The notes beneath the pieces are model-generated. The model was not told where the DNA came from. It did not search any database and saw nothing but the letters and a program-made list of their open reading frames with translations. A stretch of 64,000 bases of DNA, taken from contig JACKBQ010000001.1 of NCBI GenBank assembly GCA_020634455.1, forward strand, positions 2,728,001 through 2,792,000. The letters are read 5' to 3'. Positions 8,262-17,503 of this stretch are shown here, piece by piece; positions within the stretch are counted from its first letter, which is position 1; each line of letters starts with the position of its first letter. The position numbers and the translations under genes are program-made. The stretch is from Ardenticatenaceae bacterium (GTDB lineage: Bacteria; Chloroflexota; Anaerolineae; Promineifilales; Promineifilaceae).

Positions 8262-9251
8262 ATGGCAGATGCAAATCAAAGATTGGACTTTACTATGAAC
8301 GAAACACCTCCTTTTATAGAACCTGAGGAGAAGCCAACCAAGCCAGACAGCGTAGCCGCAGAAGCAGAGGCCGATGAAGCGCAAACGGCCGAACTAGACG
8401 ATACGGCTCTGATGCATGAACCTACGGATACCGCCATTATTAATACAGGCACCTCCCAGAAGGAAGCTGTAGGCGTTGAGCCAACCTTGCGGGCTGGTAT
8501 GCGTTGCGATGTTGGTGCACGGGAGCGGAATGAAGATTCTTGCCTGGTGTTTAGTTCTGAGGCGGGCGGTCATTTTTCGTTGATGCCTTTTGGTTTGTAC
8601 ATTGTGGCTGATGGCATGGGTGGGCATACCAACGGTCATGTCGCCAGTCGTATTGCTTCACGGGTAGCGGCGCATTACATCTTGAGCAAAATTTATATGC
8701 CGCTGCTGCAAACGGTTGGGCCACCCACCCAGGTGCCCATTCAGGAAGTGTTGTTAGATGCGGCCCAGGCGGCCAATACGGCCGTCTTCGAAGATGATCC
8801 AGACGTAGACAGTGGCACCACCCTGACAGTTGCTTTGGTGCTGGGGCGTCGTTTGCACGTGGCGCACGTGGGCGACAGCCGCCTTTACCTGCTGGCCGAT
8901 GGCAAGCTGGAGCAAATCACCAACGATCATTCCCTGGTGCAGCGGCTGCAAGATGTGGGCACGCTGACAGCAGAAGAGGCAACCATGTACCGCTATCGCA
9001 ATGTGCTGTTGCGGGCGGTTGGCCAGGGCGAAGAAGTAGAAGTAGATACTTATATGCGCTTGTTGCCCCACAATGGCAAATTGTTGTTGTGCAGTGATGG
9101 CTTGTGCGGATTTGTCTCGGACGAGATGATTCAGAAAATATTAGAAAAAGATAGCTCGCTGCCGCAGATGGTGGATGATCTATATGAAACAGCTTTGGCA
9201 TCGCATAGTAATGATAATGTAACGGCCGTTGTGGTAGACTACTCCTTATAA
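8262..9251 (+). CDS. PP2C family protein phosphatase
   Basis: Mn/Mg-dependent Ser/Thr phosphatase. After an acidic N-terminal stretch of about 80 residues the PP2C fold shows RERNEDS, VADGMGGH (metal Asp), SGTTLTVAL, VAHVGDSRLYLL, LLCSDGL and SNDNVTAVVV in the expected order. At 329 residues it lies three bases after the kinase stop. An alternative start 33 bases downstream (MNETPPF) would only shorten the acidic tail. It probably reverses phosphorylation by the kinase and acts on the FHA or VWA proteins of the same cluster. Confidence 0.94.
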   Translation: MADANQRLDFTMNETPPFIEPEEKPTKPDSVAAEAEADEAQTAELDDTALMHEPTDTAIINTGTSQKEAVGVEPTLRAGMRCDVGARERNEDSCLVFSSEAGGHFSLMPFGLYIVADGMGGHTNGHVASRIASRVAAHYILSKIYMPLLQTVGPPTQVPIQEVLLDAAQAANTAVFEDDPDVDSGTTLTVALVLGRRLHVAHVGDSRLYLLADGKLEQITNDHSLVQRLQDVGTLTAEEATMYRYRNVLLRAVGQGEEVEVDTYMRLLPHNGKLLLCSDGLCGFVSDEMIQKILEKDSSLPQMVDDLYETALASHSNDNVTAVVVDYSL

Positions 9252-9432
9252 TTGTCGTTAGGCTAAATGTGTCCAGAGCAGGAGGGTGTCTTTGTTTAGA
9301 CGATTTGGGCATTGCTCACACCGTTTATTTGCCTTCCGTTTGTCCATCCATTGAGCATTGACCCACTCGTTTGGCCCACAGAGATACAAAAATCGCTGGT
9401 GAAGTTCCCGGTATGGCATCGCTGTTATTATG

Positions 9433-9438
9433 TATAAT
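9433..9438 (+). promoter_or_regulatory. Candidate -10 element before the J-domain/VWA gene
   Basis: A perfect TATAAT lies in the 261-bp gap between the phosphatase and the J-VWA gene. No convincing -35 element is seen, so promoter activity is uncertain. The rest of the gap holds nothing I can recognise. Confidence 0.35.
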
Positions 9439-9512
9439 CTAAGCAAACCACAGAAGGTAGTGTGAAAACAGAAGGCACTTACTGCTTTTGCGAACGGCCG
9501 TAATCTAACTTT

Positions 9513-10982
9513 ATGGACAAAGAGTTTGAGTATTACACCATCCTCGGCTTGACCCCAGAGGCTACGCTCGAAGAAATTCAAGATGCCTTTGCTGAACGCC
9601 GCACCAAATTCCCCGCCGACAAACGAGACAAAGAAGCCAGCCCGGAATATGCGCGTTTGGCCAACGCCTACGAAGTCCTTAGCGATTCGGGTCGTCGTGC
9701 CACTTACGACTCCTTGCTGGCCGAAACCAGAACCCTGGAAAAAGTTAATTTGCAGCTTCTTACCAGTCGCGACCGAATTAAAGTGTCCGACGCAGAGCAG
9801 ATGGTTTACCTGCTGCTAAACATTTTGCCCCCCAAACAAGAAGCCCAAAAACAGCCGCTCAACCTGAGCCTGGTAATAGACAAAAGCACCTCAATGCAGG
9901 GCAATCGTTTAAGCCATGTTAAGACGGCTATCGAACTGATTGTCAACAAATTATCGTCGGCAGACACACTTTCTATTGTTAGCTTTAGTGACCGGGCAGA
10001 GGTGGTCGTGCCTTCGGGTAAGGTGGAAAATGCAACGGCCGTAATTGGCAAGCTGCGTGGCATACAAGCCTCTGGCGGTACAGAAATTTTCCACGGCCTG
10101 CAAGCCGGTATGCAGGAACTGGGCAAAGTACCATTAAACGCCCACACCAACTACCTCATTCTGTTGACAGACGGCCACACCTATGGCGATGCAGCTCAAT
10201 GCCTCGATTTAGCGCGGCGTATGGCAGAACAAAACATAGGCATCAGCGCCTTCGGCCTAGGCACCGAATGGAACGACCAATTTCTGGATGCCCTCGTTGC
10301 GCCATCTGGTGGTAATTCCAATTTTGTGGAACAGCCACAAGAAATTTTGCAGCATTTGCAAAAGCGCATTCAGGGATTAGGCACCATTTATGCCCAAAAC
10401 CTCAGCCTCAAGGCGGATTTGCACCGCAAAGTTTCCATTCACTATGGGTTTAAAATGGAACCGTTTGCCCAGCCGCTAAACATAGACGACGGGCTGCTGC
10501 ATCTGGGCAATCTGGAAGGTCGTTCACCAGTTTCTGTGCTGCTAGAGCTAAAAATATCGCCCAGCCCGGTTGAAACGCGCATAAACCTCAATGTGGAACT
10601 TTTGGCTGACATTCCAGGCCCACAATTACGTGAGCAGACGTTTAAACACACACATCAGCTTTATGTGTTGTCAGACATGAAACAAGAAATGCCACCAGAA
10701 AAAATTGTCGAAGCCGTGCGCGTGATGAACATGTACCGCATGAACGAAAAAGTTTGGCAAGAAGTAGAAGCTGGCCGACTGGATGTGGCGACGACAAGAA
10801 TGCAGCATTTAAGCACCCGGTTGCTAGAGGCTGGCGAAACGGCGCTTGCCCAACAGGCTCAGCAAGAGATGGAGCAAATCTCCAGGGTCGGCACCATGTC
10901 TTTAGCTGGCAGAAAAAAGTTAAAATATGGTACGCGTGCGCTGATTGATAAAACACAGCTCAACGATATGCAAAATGATTAA
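9513..10982 (+). CDS. J-like domain fused to a von Willebrand factor A domain
   Basis: This 489-residue protein opens with a DnaJ-like helix bundle (residues 1-70, ending AYEVLSDSGRRATYD), but the HPD tripeptide is replaced by Pro-Ala-Asp at about 34-36. It is therefore unlikely to stimulate DnaK. Residues about 115-290 form a VWA domain with an intact metal site: VIDKSTS (Asp123, Ser125, Ser127), the Thr of GGTEIF, and LTDGHT. A C-terminal all-alpha/beta region follows. VWA proteins next to PP2C phosphatases and Ser/Thr kinases recall the TerY-P triad. It may act as a metal-dependent scaffold controlled by phosphorylation. Confidence 0.88.
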   Translation: MDKEFEYYTILGLTPEATLEEIQDAFAERRTKFPADKRDKEASPEYARLANAYEVLSDSGRRATYDSLLAETRTLEKVNLQLLTSRDRIKVSDAEQMVYLLLNILPPKQEAQKQPLNLSLVIDKSTSMQGNRLSHVKTAIELIVNKLSSADTLSIVSFSDRAEVVVPSGKVENATAVIGKLRGIQASGGTEIFHGLQAGMQELGKVPLNAHTNYLILLTDGHTYGDAAQCLDLARRMAEQNIGISAFGLGTEWNDQFLDALVAPSGGNSNFVEQPQEILQHLQKRIQGLGTIYAQNLSLKADLHRKVSIHYGFKMEPFAQPLNIDDGLLHLGNLEGRSPVSVLLELKISPSPVETRINLNVELLADIPGPQLREQTFKHTHQLYVLSDMKQEMPPEKIVEAVRVMNMYRMNEKVWQEVEAGRLDVATTRMQHLSTRLLEAGETALAQQAQQEMEQISRVGTMSLAGRKKLKYGTRALIDKTQLNDMQND

Positions 10983-11490
10983 GTGTACAGAATGTGGCTC
11001 TGCGCAGGAAGATGGAGCGCTATTTTGCAGTGAGTGCGGCGGGTTTCTCATTGTAGAACCTGGCAAGATTACGGCCGTACTTCCCTTTTCCGAATTTGCC
11101 AACCGTCCACCGCCGCCCCCCCTCCCGGAAGAGTCGTTGGCCCCGGCAACGCAAGCGTACAAAGTAACGCTAGTTGTGCCTAGCAGTCGCCGCCGCTTCA
11201 AGTTGGAAATTGAAGATGAAGTGCAAATCGGCCGTGCTTCATCAGAGTTGATTCCCGAAGTAGACCTCACCGATGACGACGGAGCCGAAAAAGGCGTCTC
11301 ACGGCATCATGCCAAAATTCAGGCTGTGCAGGGTGGTCTGGTATTGGTAGATTTGGGCAGCACCAATGGCACCCTGCTCAACAACTATCGGTTGCCCCCA
11401 CAAGAACCCTTCCCGCTCAAAAGTGGCGACGAGATACGTTTTGGCGATTTGCTCATTCACCTGTTTATGGCCAATCCCGGCGAAAATTAA
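10975..11490 (+). CDS. Zinc-ribbon FHA domain protein
   Basis: This 171-residue protein has an N-terminal zinc ribbon (Cys4, Cys7, Cys18, Cys21), a Pro-rich linker, and a C-terminal FHA domain with IGRASSEL, VSRHHAKIQ and DLGSTNGTLLNN, the phosphothreonine-binding signature. The ATG at 10975 overlaps the stop of the J-VWA gene by eight bases. FHA domains read Thr phosphorylation, so this is the natural reader for the kinase at 6297. One ACGGCCGT lies in the linker region. Confidence 0.93.
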   Translation: MIKCTECGSAQEDGALFCSECGGFLIVEPGKITAVLPFSEFANRPPPPPLPEESLAPATQAYKVTLVVPSSRRRFKLEIEDEVQIGRASSELIPEVDLTDDDGAEKGVSRHHAKIQAVQGGLVLVDLGSTNGTLLNNYRLPPQEPFPLKSGDEIRFGDLLIHLFMANPGEN

Positions 11491-11547
11491 TGCGCCGACT
11501 TGTTTTCTGAGGTTGGTTTAAAACTTTCAGTTTAAGAGGTCATTATT

Positions 11548-11784
11548 ATGATTACAGTCATTGTTCACATTAGAAATGAAGATGCTTTTGAATGCGAAAT
11601 TGATGAGATGCCATCCCCTTCAAGCCAGTTCATTCAGGTACATAACCCCCGCCTGCGCGATGGCAAGGATTTGCACTACCTGGATGAAGAAGTAACCAGT
11701 ATGTTAGTGCCCTGGCATCGTATCAACTTTGTCCAGATTTTGCCGTCTGGTGATGTTGAAGAAGTTGTGAGTTTTGTTCGATAA
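11548..11784 (+). CDS. Small conserved-looking protein of unknown function
   Basis: This 78-residue protein is not recognised. It has an alternating hydrophobic start (MITVIVHIRNED), a central polar stretch, and FVQILPSGDVEEVVSFV at the end. It appears to be a small soluble beta-rich domain. An AAGAGG element lies upstream of the ATG. It sits 57 bases after the FHA gene and 20 bases before the response regulator, so it is probably in the same transcript. Confidence 0.72.
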   Translation: MITVIVHIRNEDAFECEIDEMPSPSSQFIQVHNPRLRDGKDLHYLDEEVTSMLVPWHRINFVQILPSGDVEEVVSFVR

Positions 11785-11804
11785 CGGAGTACACAAAGAA
11801 GCTT

Positions 11805-12539
11805 ATGGTTGAACAAGTCCCAGATTCACTAGAGCCAACAGCCCCCCGCCTTGTACTGGTGGTAGATGATGAGTCGCGGATGCGGCGTTTTATTCGCATG
11901 AATATGGAGCTGGAAGGGTACCAGATCATCGAAGCTGAAAATGGTTTGGTTGCCCTGGAACAAATTCGGCAGCACACTCCAGACCTGGTCATTATGGACG
12001 TGATGATGCCGGAAATGGATGGCTTTGAGACGCTCAAACTGCTGCGCGAAATTTCCACGGTGCCTGTCATTTTGCTCACGGTAAAAAGTGATGAAGATGA
12101 CAAAATTCAGGGGTTAAGCCTGGGTGCCGATGATTACGTCACGAAGCCATTTAGCCCCAGAGAGTTAGTTACACGGGTAACGGCCGTTCTCCGACGCGCC
12201 GAATGGCCAGCCCCACCACCCAGAACCATCCTGCGCATAGATGACCGACTCTCCGTAGACTTTAATCGGCATCAAGTTATCGTCAATAACGAACGCATAG
12301 ACCTGCGCCCTACCGAATACCGCCTGCTCAACCACCTCATCCAAAATGCAGGCTGGGTAGTCCCCCACGAAACCTTGCTGGCCAAAGTTTGGGGGTACGA
12401 ATACCGGGACGAAACGCATTACTTACGCCTCTACATTAACTACTTGCGCAAAAAAATAGAAGAAGACCCCGCCAACCCCTACTACATCCTTACAGAACGC
12501 GGCGTGGGCTACCGCTTTGTAGATTACAAGAAGGCGTAA
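11805..12539 (+). CDS. OmpR/PhoB family response regulator
   Basis: The 244-residue protein has a receiver domain with the acidic pair at DD21-22, phospho-acceptor Asp65 (LVIMDVMMPEMDG) and Lys in DDYVTKPF. A winged-helix DNA-binding domain follows with RPTEYRLLNHL and ERGVGYRF. No histidine kinase lies next to it, so it is an orphan regulator that could answer to a distant kinase or to the Ser/Thr kinase of this cluster. It is 40 bases upstream of the Rel-like gene. Confidence 0.95.
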   Translation: MVEQVPDSLEPTAPRLVLVVDDESRMRRFIRMNMELEGYQIIEAENGLVALEQIRQHTPDLVIMDVMMPEMDGFETLKLLREISTVPVILLTVKSDEDDKIQGLSLGADDYVTKPFSPRELVTRVTAVLRRAEWPAPPPRTILRIDDRLSVDFNRHQVIVNNERIDLRPTEYRLLNHLIQNAGWVVPHETLLAKVWGYEYRDETHYLRLYINYLRKKIEEDPANPYYILTERGVGYRFVDYKKA

Positions 12540-12579
12540 AAAGTTTACTTTTTGCCGGTTTTTAATATCATTACCCGTT

Positions 12580-14808
12580 ATGGCACACACAATTGCGTCT
12601 GACGGCAAGCAGTTCTTTGATCAAATTAACAAGTACCTTAGTGCTGACGACCGAATACGTGTGCAGGACGCTTTTGCCCTCGCTCGCCGGGAACACGGAG
12701 ACCAACGCCGTAAGTCCGGCGAGCTTTTTTTTACCCACCCCCTCACCGTTGCTTATTACATCTCTCAATATTTGCTAGATGCCCCCACGCTTATTGCGGC
12801 TCTGCTGCATGATGTTGCGGAGGACACCCGGGTTACCATCGAAGAAATTGAAGCACAGTTTGGCCAAGAGGTGGCCATGTTGGTGGATGGCGTGACCAAA
12901 TTGAAAGATGTTACCAAGGGGGTTGCGCGGCGCAAAGAGTTGTCCAAGCAAGAGATAGAGGATTTAACCCTGCACAAGCTGCTGGCGGCCATGACCCGTG
13001 ATGTACGCGCCGTGATCATCAAACTATTTGACAGGCTGCATAACATGCGCACCATCAAAGCCACACCACACGGCCGTCAGATATACAAAGCAAAAGAAAC
13101 CTTGTCTGTTTATGCACCATTGGCCAACCGCTTAGGCATTTGGCGGCTTAAAAACGAACTGGAATCCCTCTCCCTTGAAGTGTTACAGCCAGATGCCCAC
13201 ACCATCATTAAAAGCCGTTTGGCGCAAATCCATGAAGAGCAGCAAGAAGAATATCAGCTAATTAGCGGGCAAATTTTTGATTGCTTGCTGCAAGCCAACC
13301 TGGACGTGCGTCGCGTCTTTTTGGCCCCGGAAAATATTTACAGTGTGTACCAGGATTTATGTGACAATGGCGCGTCGCTGTATGACGTAGACAAAACCAT
13401 GCGGCTGGTGGTATTGCTTGAGGATTGGCAATCTTGCTACCAGGCTGTGGGCTACCTGCACCAACTTTGGCAGCCAGTACCTGGCACATTTGATGATTAT
13501 GTGGCGGTGGCCCGTGACAATTTGTACCGTTCGCTGCACTCTACCGTTGTCCATGCGAATGGTCAGCATCTAAAACTGCGGCTGCGTACCGATGCGATGG
13601 ATAAAGTGTCTGACGTGGGGGTGTTGGCGCGCTGGCTTTACGCAGAGACGCCCATGTGGACCAGTGGCGTTGCGGGTCGTATGGAAGCGTTTTTAGAGAA
13701 TATCAGCGAAAACATCAACATGGAGCCGCAAGATCCAACAGCGGGCGTGCGCGGCGTGGTTGAAGATGTGTTCCGCAAGCAAATCCGGGTGTTTACGCCG
13801 CGTGGAGATGCTGTAGAGCTGGTAAAAGGGGCCACGCCCTTAGATTTTGCCTACGCGATTCACACCGGGTTAGGGAATCAGTGCCATTCTGCGTATGTCA
13901 ATGATATGCTGTATTCGCTAAATCGGCCGTTGCATGATGGCATGAAGGTGCGCATCATGAAGAAAGAGAAGGCGCAGCCGCAGCGCGCCTGGCTAGATGA
14001 AGATTTAGGATACATCATGACCAACTACGCCCGCAGCCACGCGCGGCGCTGGTTCAGGAGGCTGCCCCAACGAGAAGCGGTATATCAGGGTCTGAAACTT
14101 TTACACGACGAGCTGAGTATGTTAGGACTTCACAGCCATCCGCATGAACGTGTCGCCCAAGCGTTTGGCTATGATAACATCCAGGATATGTATTATGAGC
14201 TGGGACGAGCAGAGCTGTTGCCTACGGCCGTTACCACCCAACTCGTCGAAGAAATGTGGTCACAAGGCCCAGCTCGTCACTTGGGCAAGGTTGTGTACTC
14301 TGACGCCGGTGACCAGTTTGTAGTAGCCCAGGCAGAAGGGCGCAACATTCGCCTTTGCGGCACCTGTAATCCACGCCCACCAGACTCCATTATTGGGTTT
14401 TTACGGTTAGATGGCGGTGTTACCGTGCATCAGCATCGGTGTCCCACCTTGAACCCTGAGCGATTGGCAGGACGTAAGCTGATTCTGGCTTGGGGTGAAG
14501 CTGCCCCGCGTGAAGTGCGCCAGATAAAGCTGCAAGTCAAGGTGTATGATCGTCCCGGTTTGCTGTTTGAAATTACGCAACTGATGAACGATGAAGGTAT
14601 CAATATTTCGTATATTCATACCCCGGAGCCGGGTGCGCCGAACGAAGTTCACATTCACCTGGAAATAGAGGTGCTACGCCCGCGCCAACTGGTGCGCATC
14701 TTGCACCAGATTCGGGCGCTGGCCAACGTGTTTTTGGTTGAAATCGTGGATTCGTTTGTTGTGCCAGAGCCGCTGCTCCCCGCAGACTCGTTTTACCGCC
14801 CCGAATAG
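12580..14808 (+). CDS. Rel/SpoT-family protein with intact hydrolase and degenerate synthetase
   Basis: The 742-residue protein has the HD hydrolase, synthetase-like, TGS, zinc-finger-like and ACT layout of long RSH enzymes. Hydrolase residues are present: His53, His77-Asp78, Glu81 and Asp151 (KLFDRLHNMRT). In the synthetase region Asp269 (SLYDV) is kept, but the basic GRPKHxYS stretch reads LAPENIYS and the catalytic Glu of the EIQIRT motif is Lys332 (KLRLRT). The (p)ppGpp synthetase activity is therefore probably lost, giving a hydrolase-only enzyme. TGS (IRVFTPRGDAVELVKGAT) and ACT (YDRPGLLFEITQL) are well conserved. Confidence 0.9.
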   Translation: MAHTIASDGKQFFDQINKYLSADDRIRVQDAFALARREHGDQRRKSGELFFTHPLTVAYYISQYLLDAPTLIAALLHDVAEDTRVTIEEIEAQFGQEVAMLVDGVTKLKDVTKGVARRKELSKQEIEDLTLHKLLAAMTRDVRAVIIKLFDRLHNMRTIKATPHGRQIYKAKETLSVYAPLANRLGIWRLKNELESLSLEVLQPDAHTIIKSRLAQIHEEQQEEYQLISGQIFDCLLQANLDVRRVFLAPENIYSVYQDLCDNGASLYDVDKTMRLVVLLEDWQSCYQAVGYLHQLWQPVPGTFDDYVAVARDNLYRSLHSTVVHANGQHLKLRLRTDAMDKVSDVGVLARWLYAETPMWTSGVAGRMEAFLENISENINMEPQDPTAGVRGVVEDVFRKQIRVFTPRGDAVELVKGATPLDFAYAIHTGLGNQCHSAYVNDMLYSLNRPLHDGMKVRIMKKEKAQPQRAWLDEDLGYIMTNYARSHARRWFRRLPQREAVYQGLKLLHDELSMLGLHSHPHERVAQAFGYDNIQDMYYELGRAELLPTAVTTQLVEEMWSQGPARHLGKVVYSDAGDQFVVAQAEGRNIRLCGTCNPRPPDSIIGFLRLDGGVTVHQHRCPTLNPERLAGRKLILAWGEAAPREVRQIKLQVKVYDRPGLLFEITQLMNDEGINISYIHTPEPGAPNEVHIHLEIEVLRPRQLVRILHQIRALANVFLVEIVDSFVVPEPLLPADSFYRPE

Positions 14809-14810
14809 CT

Positions 14811-16751
14811 CTACAGATTCTCGATTTCCACAGACTTTACCGGATCGGCTAGCTCAAAACCAAAGATTTTGCCATAAAAATAGAGCTCCCCATCCATTGC
14901 TCGTTTAATGTTTTCGGCGCTGCGAAAGCCGTGCTGTTCGCCGGGGAAAGCAACATAGGCTACCGGAATGCCCTTAGCCTTGACGGCCTCAAACATCTTT
15001 TCAGCCTGATTGGGCGGTACCACCTTATCTTCCAGCCCCTGGAACAAAATGAGCGGGCAATTGATCATTTCGGTGTGATGGATGGGAGAACGTTCTTCGT
15101 ATACTTGCCTGGCTTCTGGATATGGGCCAACCATGCTGTCCAGATAGCGCGACTCAAATTTGTGGGTTTCCTGGGCTAGTGCTGCCAGGTCGCTGACGCC
15201 AAAGAAACTGGCTCCGGCGCTGAAGGTGTCGTAAAAAGTGAGGGCGCAAAGCGTCGTGTAGCCGCCGGCGCTGCCGCCGCGAATGGCTAACTGCGCGCCA
15301 TCTGCCAACCCCTGGCGTACCAGATATTTAGCGCCATTAATGCAGTCTTGCACGTCCACAATGCCCCATTGCCCGTTGAGCCGCTGCCGGTAGGAACGGC
15401 CGTATCCCGTACTCCCCCCATAATTAACATCCAAAACCGCAAAACCCCGGCTGGTCCAATATTGCGTGCCCAAATTCAGTGTAGTTTGCGTGGCGCTGGT
15501 GGGTCCGCCGTGGCTGATCACCAACAGCGGCGGTGCGTCATCTTCTGGGGCCACAAAATCCCGGTTTTGTGGCGGATAGTAAATGGCATGTGCCGTCAGG
15601 CCATTTCCGGTGGGAAATTCGACTGGTTCTGGCACCGAGAGGTACGCTTTGTCTACCGTCAGATCTGTAGATTGGCGCAGAATTTGGGCCTCATTGGTTT
15701 GCAAATTGAGCCGCACAATGGCGTTGGGGCGTGTGGAAGACCCCCCGATGAAATAAGCAAATCCATTGCTAACCCGTAAATCTGCCAAAGAGGTGTAGGG
15801 CGTGTCAATGGGGGCTAGCGCACCATGCTCGGTGTGCAGTCGTGCCAAATGCCAGATGCCGTTTTGGGTGTAGGTGCAAATAATGCTGTCCTCTCGCTCA
15901 AATCCGTAAGTGGACATGCCAAACACCCACTGCGGACGGCCGAATTCGGCATCCATCATGTAAACAGACTGAATTTTCCCGTCGCGCCAGCGGTACAAAT
16001 TCCACCAATCTGTGCGATCAGATACAAAATATAATTCACCGTTGGGCGACCATTCTGGTTGGAAGATGGATTCGTTTGGGCCACCGGCAATTTTGGTGAT
16101 GTTGCTCAGGCTGGTGCCTGCTTCATCCAAATCGGCTAGCCATAGTTCGGTGCCGTCCCAGGGCATGTTGGGGTGGTTCCAGCTTAACCAGGCGAGTTTA
16201 CGGCCGTTTGGGCTGAGTTTGGGCGAGGCGTAAAAGCTGCTGCCAGAAGCCAGCACCGTGCCCGTTTCGTGGTGCCCATCCAGATTCAGGCTGATGAGGC
16301 TGTTATTTGGCTCCGCGCCCGGCTCGCTGTGATCTTCCCGAATGCCAAAGAGTCGGCCCCGGCTGGCATCCACAAAGCCGTCGGCAAAACGGAGTGGTTC
16401 GCTGGCGGTAAGGGGGTCGGGTTCGCTAAACGGATACTGCACATACAGCCGCTGATCCACAAAGTTGGTGAAATAAATCACGTCGTCGTGGACGGCATAG
16501 CTGCCGCCGCCGTACTCATGTACGCGGGTGCGTACGTTAAATCCGGCCGCCGACAGTTCTTCATGACCCCCATCGGGCGTCCATTTGACCAGGGCGTTAC
16601 GGCCGTTTTCAGATGGCCGTCCTTCTGTCCAGTAAACGGCATCGCCATCTACCACTAATTGGCTCAAGCCAATGGATCCAACCACGATAAGATCAGAGCT
16701 GATGGGGGATTTCCAGGAACCGTATGGGGCAATCTTTTTACTCATCGGCAA
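14811..16751 (-). CDS. S9 family prolyl oligopeptidase-like serine peptidase
   Basis: Cytoplasmic peptidase of 646 residues, probably an acylaminoacyl- or dipeptidyl-peptidase of the S9C type. The N-terminal two thirds form a TolB/WD40-like propeller (YFVSDRTDWWNLYRW and similar). The C-terminal alpha/beta hydrolase domain has the nucleophile motif GGSAGGYTTL, an Asp in LEDKVVPPNQ, and the catalytic His in GEQHGF. No signal peptide is visible. It converges on the Rel gene with two bases between stops and is divergent from the methyltransferase gene. The start could be Met1 or Met3. Confidence 0.92.
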   Translation of the reverse strand: MPMSKKIAPYGSWKSPISSDLIVVGSIGLSQLVVDGDAVYWTEGRPSENGRNALVKWTPDGGHEELSAAGFNVRTRVHEYGGGSYAVHDDVIYFTNFVDQRLYVQYPFSEPDPLTASEPLRFADGFVDASRGRLFGIREDHSEPGAEPNNSLISLNLDGHHETGTVLASGSSFYASPKLSPNGRKLAWLSWNHPNMPWDGTELWLADLDEAGTSLSNITKIAGGPNESIFQPEWSPNGELYFVSDRTDWWNLYRWRDGKIQSVYMMDAEFGRPQWVFGMSTYGFEREDSIICTYTQNGIWHLARLHTEHGALAPIDTPYTSLADLRVSNGFAYFIGGSSTRPNAIVRLNLQTNEAQILRQSTDLTVDKAYLSVPEPVEFPTGNGLTAHAIYYPPQNRDFVAPEDDAPPLLVISHGGPTSATQTTLNLGTQYWTSRGFAVLDVNYGGSTGYGRSYRQRLNGQWGIVDVQDCINGAKYLVRQGLADGAQLAIRGGSAGGYTTLCALTFYDTFSAGASFFGVSDLAALAQETHKFESRYLDSMVGPYPEARQVYEERSPIHHTEMINCPLILFQGLEDKVVPPNQAEKMFEAVKAKGIPVAYVAFPGEQHGFRSAENIKRAMDGELYFYGKIFGFELADPVKSVEIENL

Positions 16752-16798
16752 ATGATAAACCGCATCAAGTAAATCGCCAACAAAACAAACAAGGTATA

Positions 16799-17410
16799 AT
16801 GGTTCGCATGGTATCTGATCCTAATTCCCCCCACTTTTGGCAAGAGAGTTACAGGAACGGCCGTACAGCCTGGGACCTCGGCTACCCAACCCCCGTTTTT
16901 GCCAGATTAGCGCAAAGCGGCAGCTACCTGCCAGGTAAGATGATTGTGCTGGGGGCGGGGCGCGGCTACGATGCGCGGCTGTTTGCCCAGCATGGTTTTG
17001 AGGTGTTAGCTGTAGATTTTGCTTCAGATGCGGTAGTCGCCATGCACATGCACAATGATCCACAACACCCGGTGCAGGTTTTGCAGGCAGATATGTTTAA
17101 ATTACCTGAGACGATGAACGGCCGTTTCGATTACGTTCTGGAATATGTTTGCTTTTGCGCTATAGACCCATCCCGACGCGACGAATTTGCGGCCCTGACG
17201 GCACGGCTCCTCAAGCCCGGTGGCCTGTACATCACCCTTGCTTTTCCAATCGGCCGTCGGGCAGGTGGGCCACCCTTCGTCATTCAGCCAGATGCCATCA
17301 TTGAACAGTTTTCAGCACACGGGTTTAGTTTGCACCACCGCGAATTTCCGCCAGATTCCATCCTTTCCCGCCAGAAAATCGAAGAATTGCTCATCCTTAA
17401 GCGAGATTGA
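16799..17410 (+). CDS. SAM-dependent methyltransferase, TPMT-like
   Basis: The 203-residue protein resembles thiopurine/thiol methyltransferases. HFWQESYRNGRTAWDLGYP is the family N-terminal signature, VLGAGRGYDA is the SAM-binding glycine motif, and VLEYVCFCAI plus LLKPGGLYI follow in order. It probably methylates small thiol or metalloid compounds in the cytoplasm. The start is uncertain: the ATG at 16799 overlaps a TATAAT-like sequence (16795-16800), and an in-frame ATG at 16808 is possible. Confidence 0.88.
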   Translation: MVRMVSDPNSPHFWQESYRNGRTAWDLGYPTPVFARLAQSGSYLPGKMIVLGAGRGYDARLFAQHGFEVLAVDFASDAVVAMHMHNDPQHPVQVLQADMFKLPETMNGRFDYVLEYVCFCAIDPSRRDEFAALTARLLKPGGLYITLAFPIGRRAGGPPFVIQPDAIIEQFSAHGFSLHHREFPPDSILSRQKIEELLILKRD

Positions 17411-17428
17411 TCTTCCCCAAAAAACTGG

Positions 17429-17480
17429 TTGACAACAGCGACGTTTGTTTTGTATACTACGTTTAGTTTGTACTAAACGT
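17429..17480 (+). promoter_or_regulatory. Promoter with palindromic operator before the GbsR-type regulator
   Basis: TTGACA (17429-17434) and TATACT (17453-17458) are 18 bp apart. Immediately after the -10 element lies a perfect inverted repeat, ACGTTTAGT-TTGT-ACTAAACGT (17459-17480), which would cover the transcription start. This is the layout of an autorepressor site. Confidence 0.75.
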
Positions 17481-17503
17481 TATAATCAAACAGGACGATG
17501 TAT

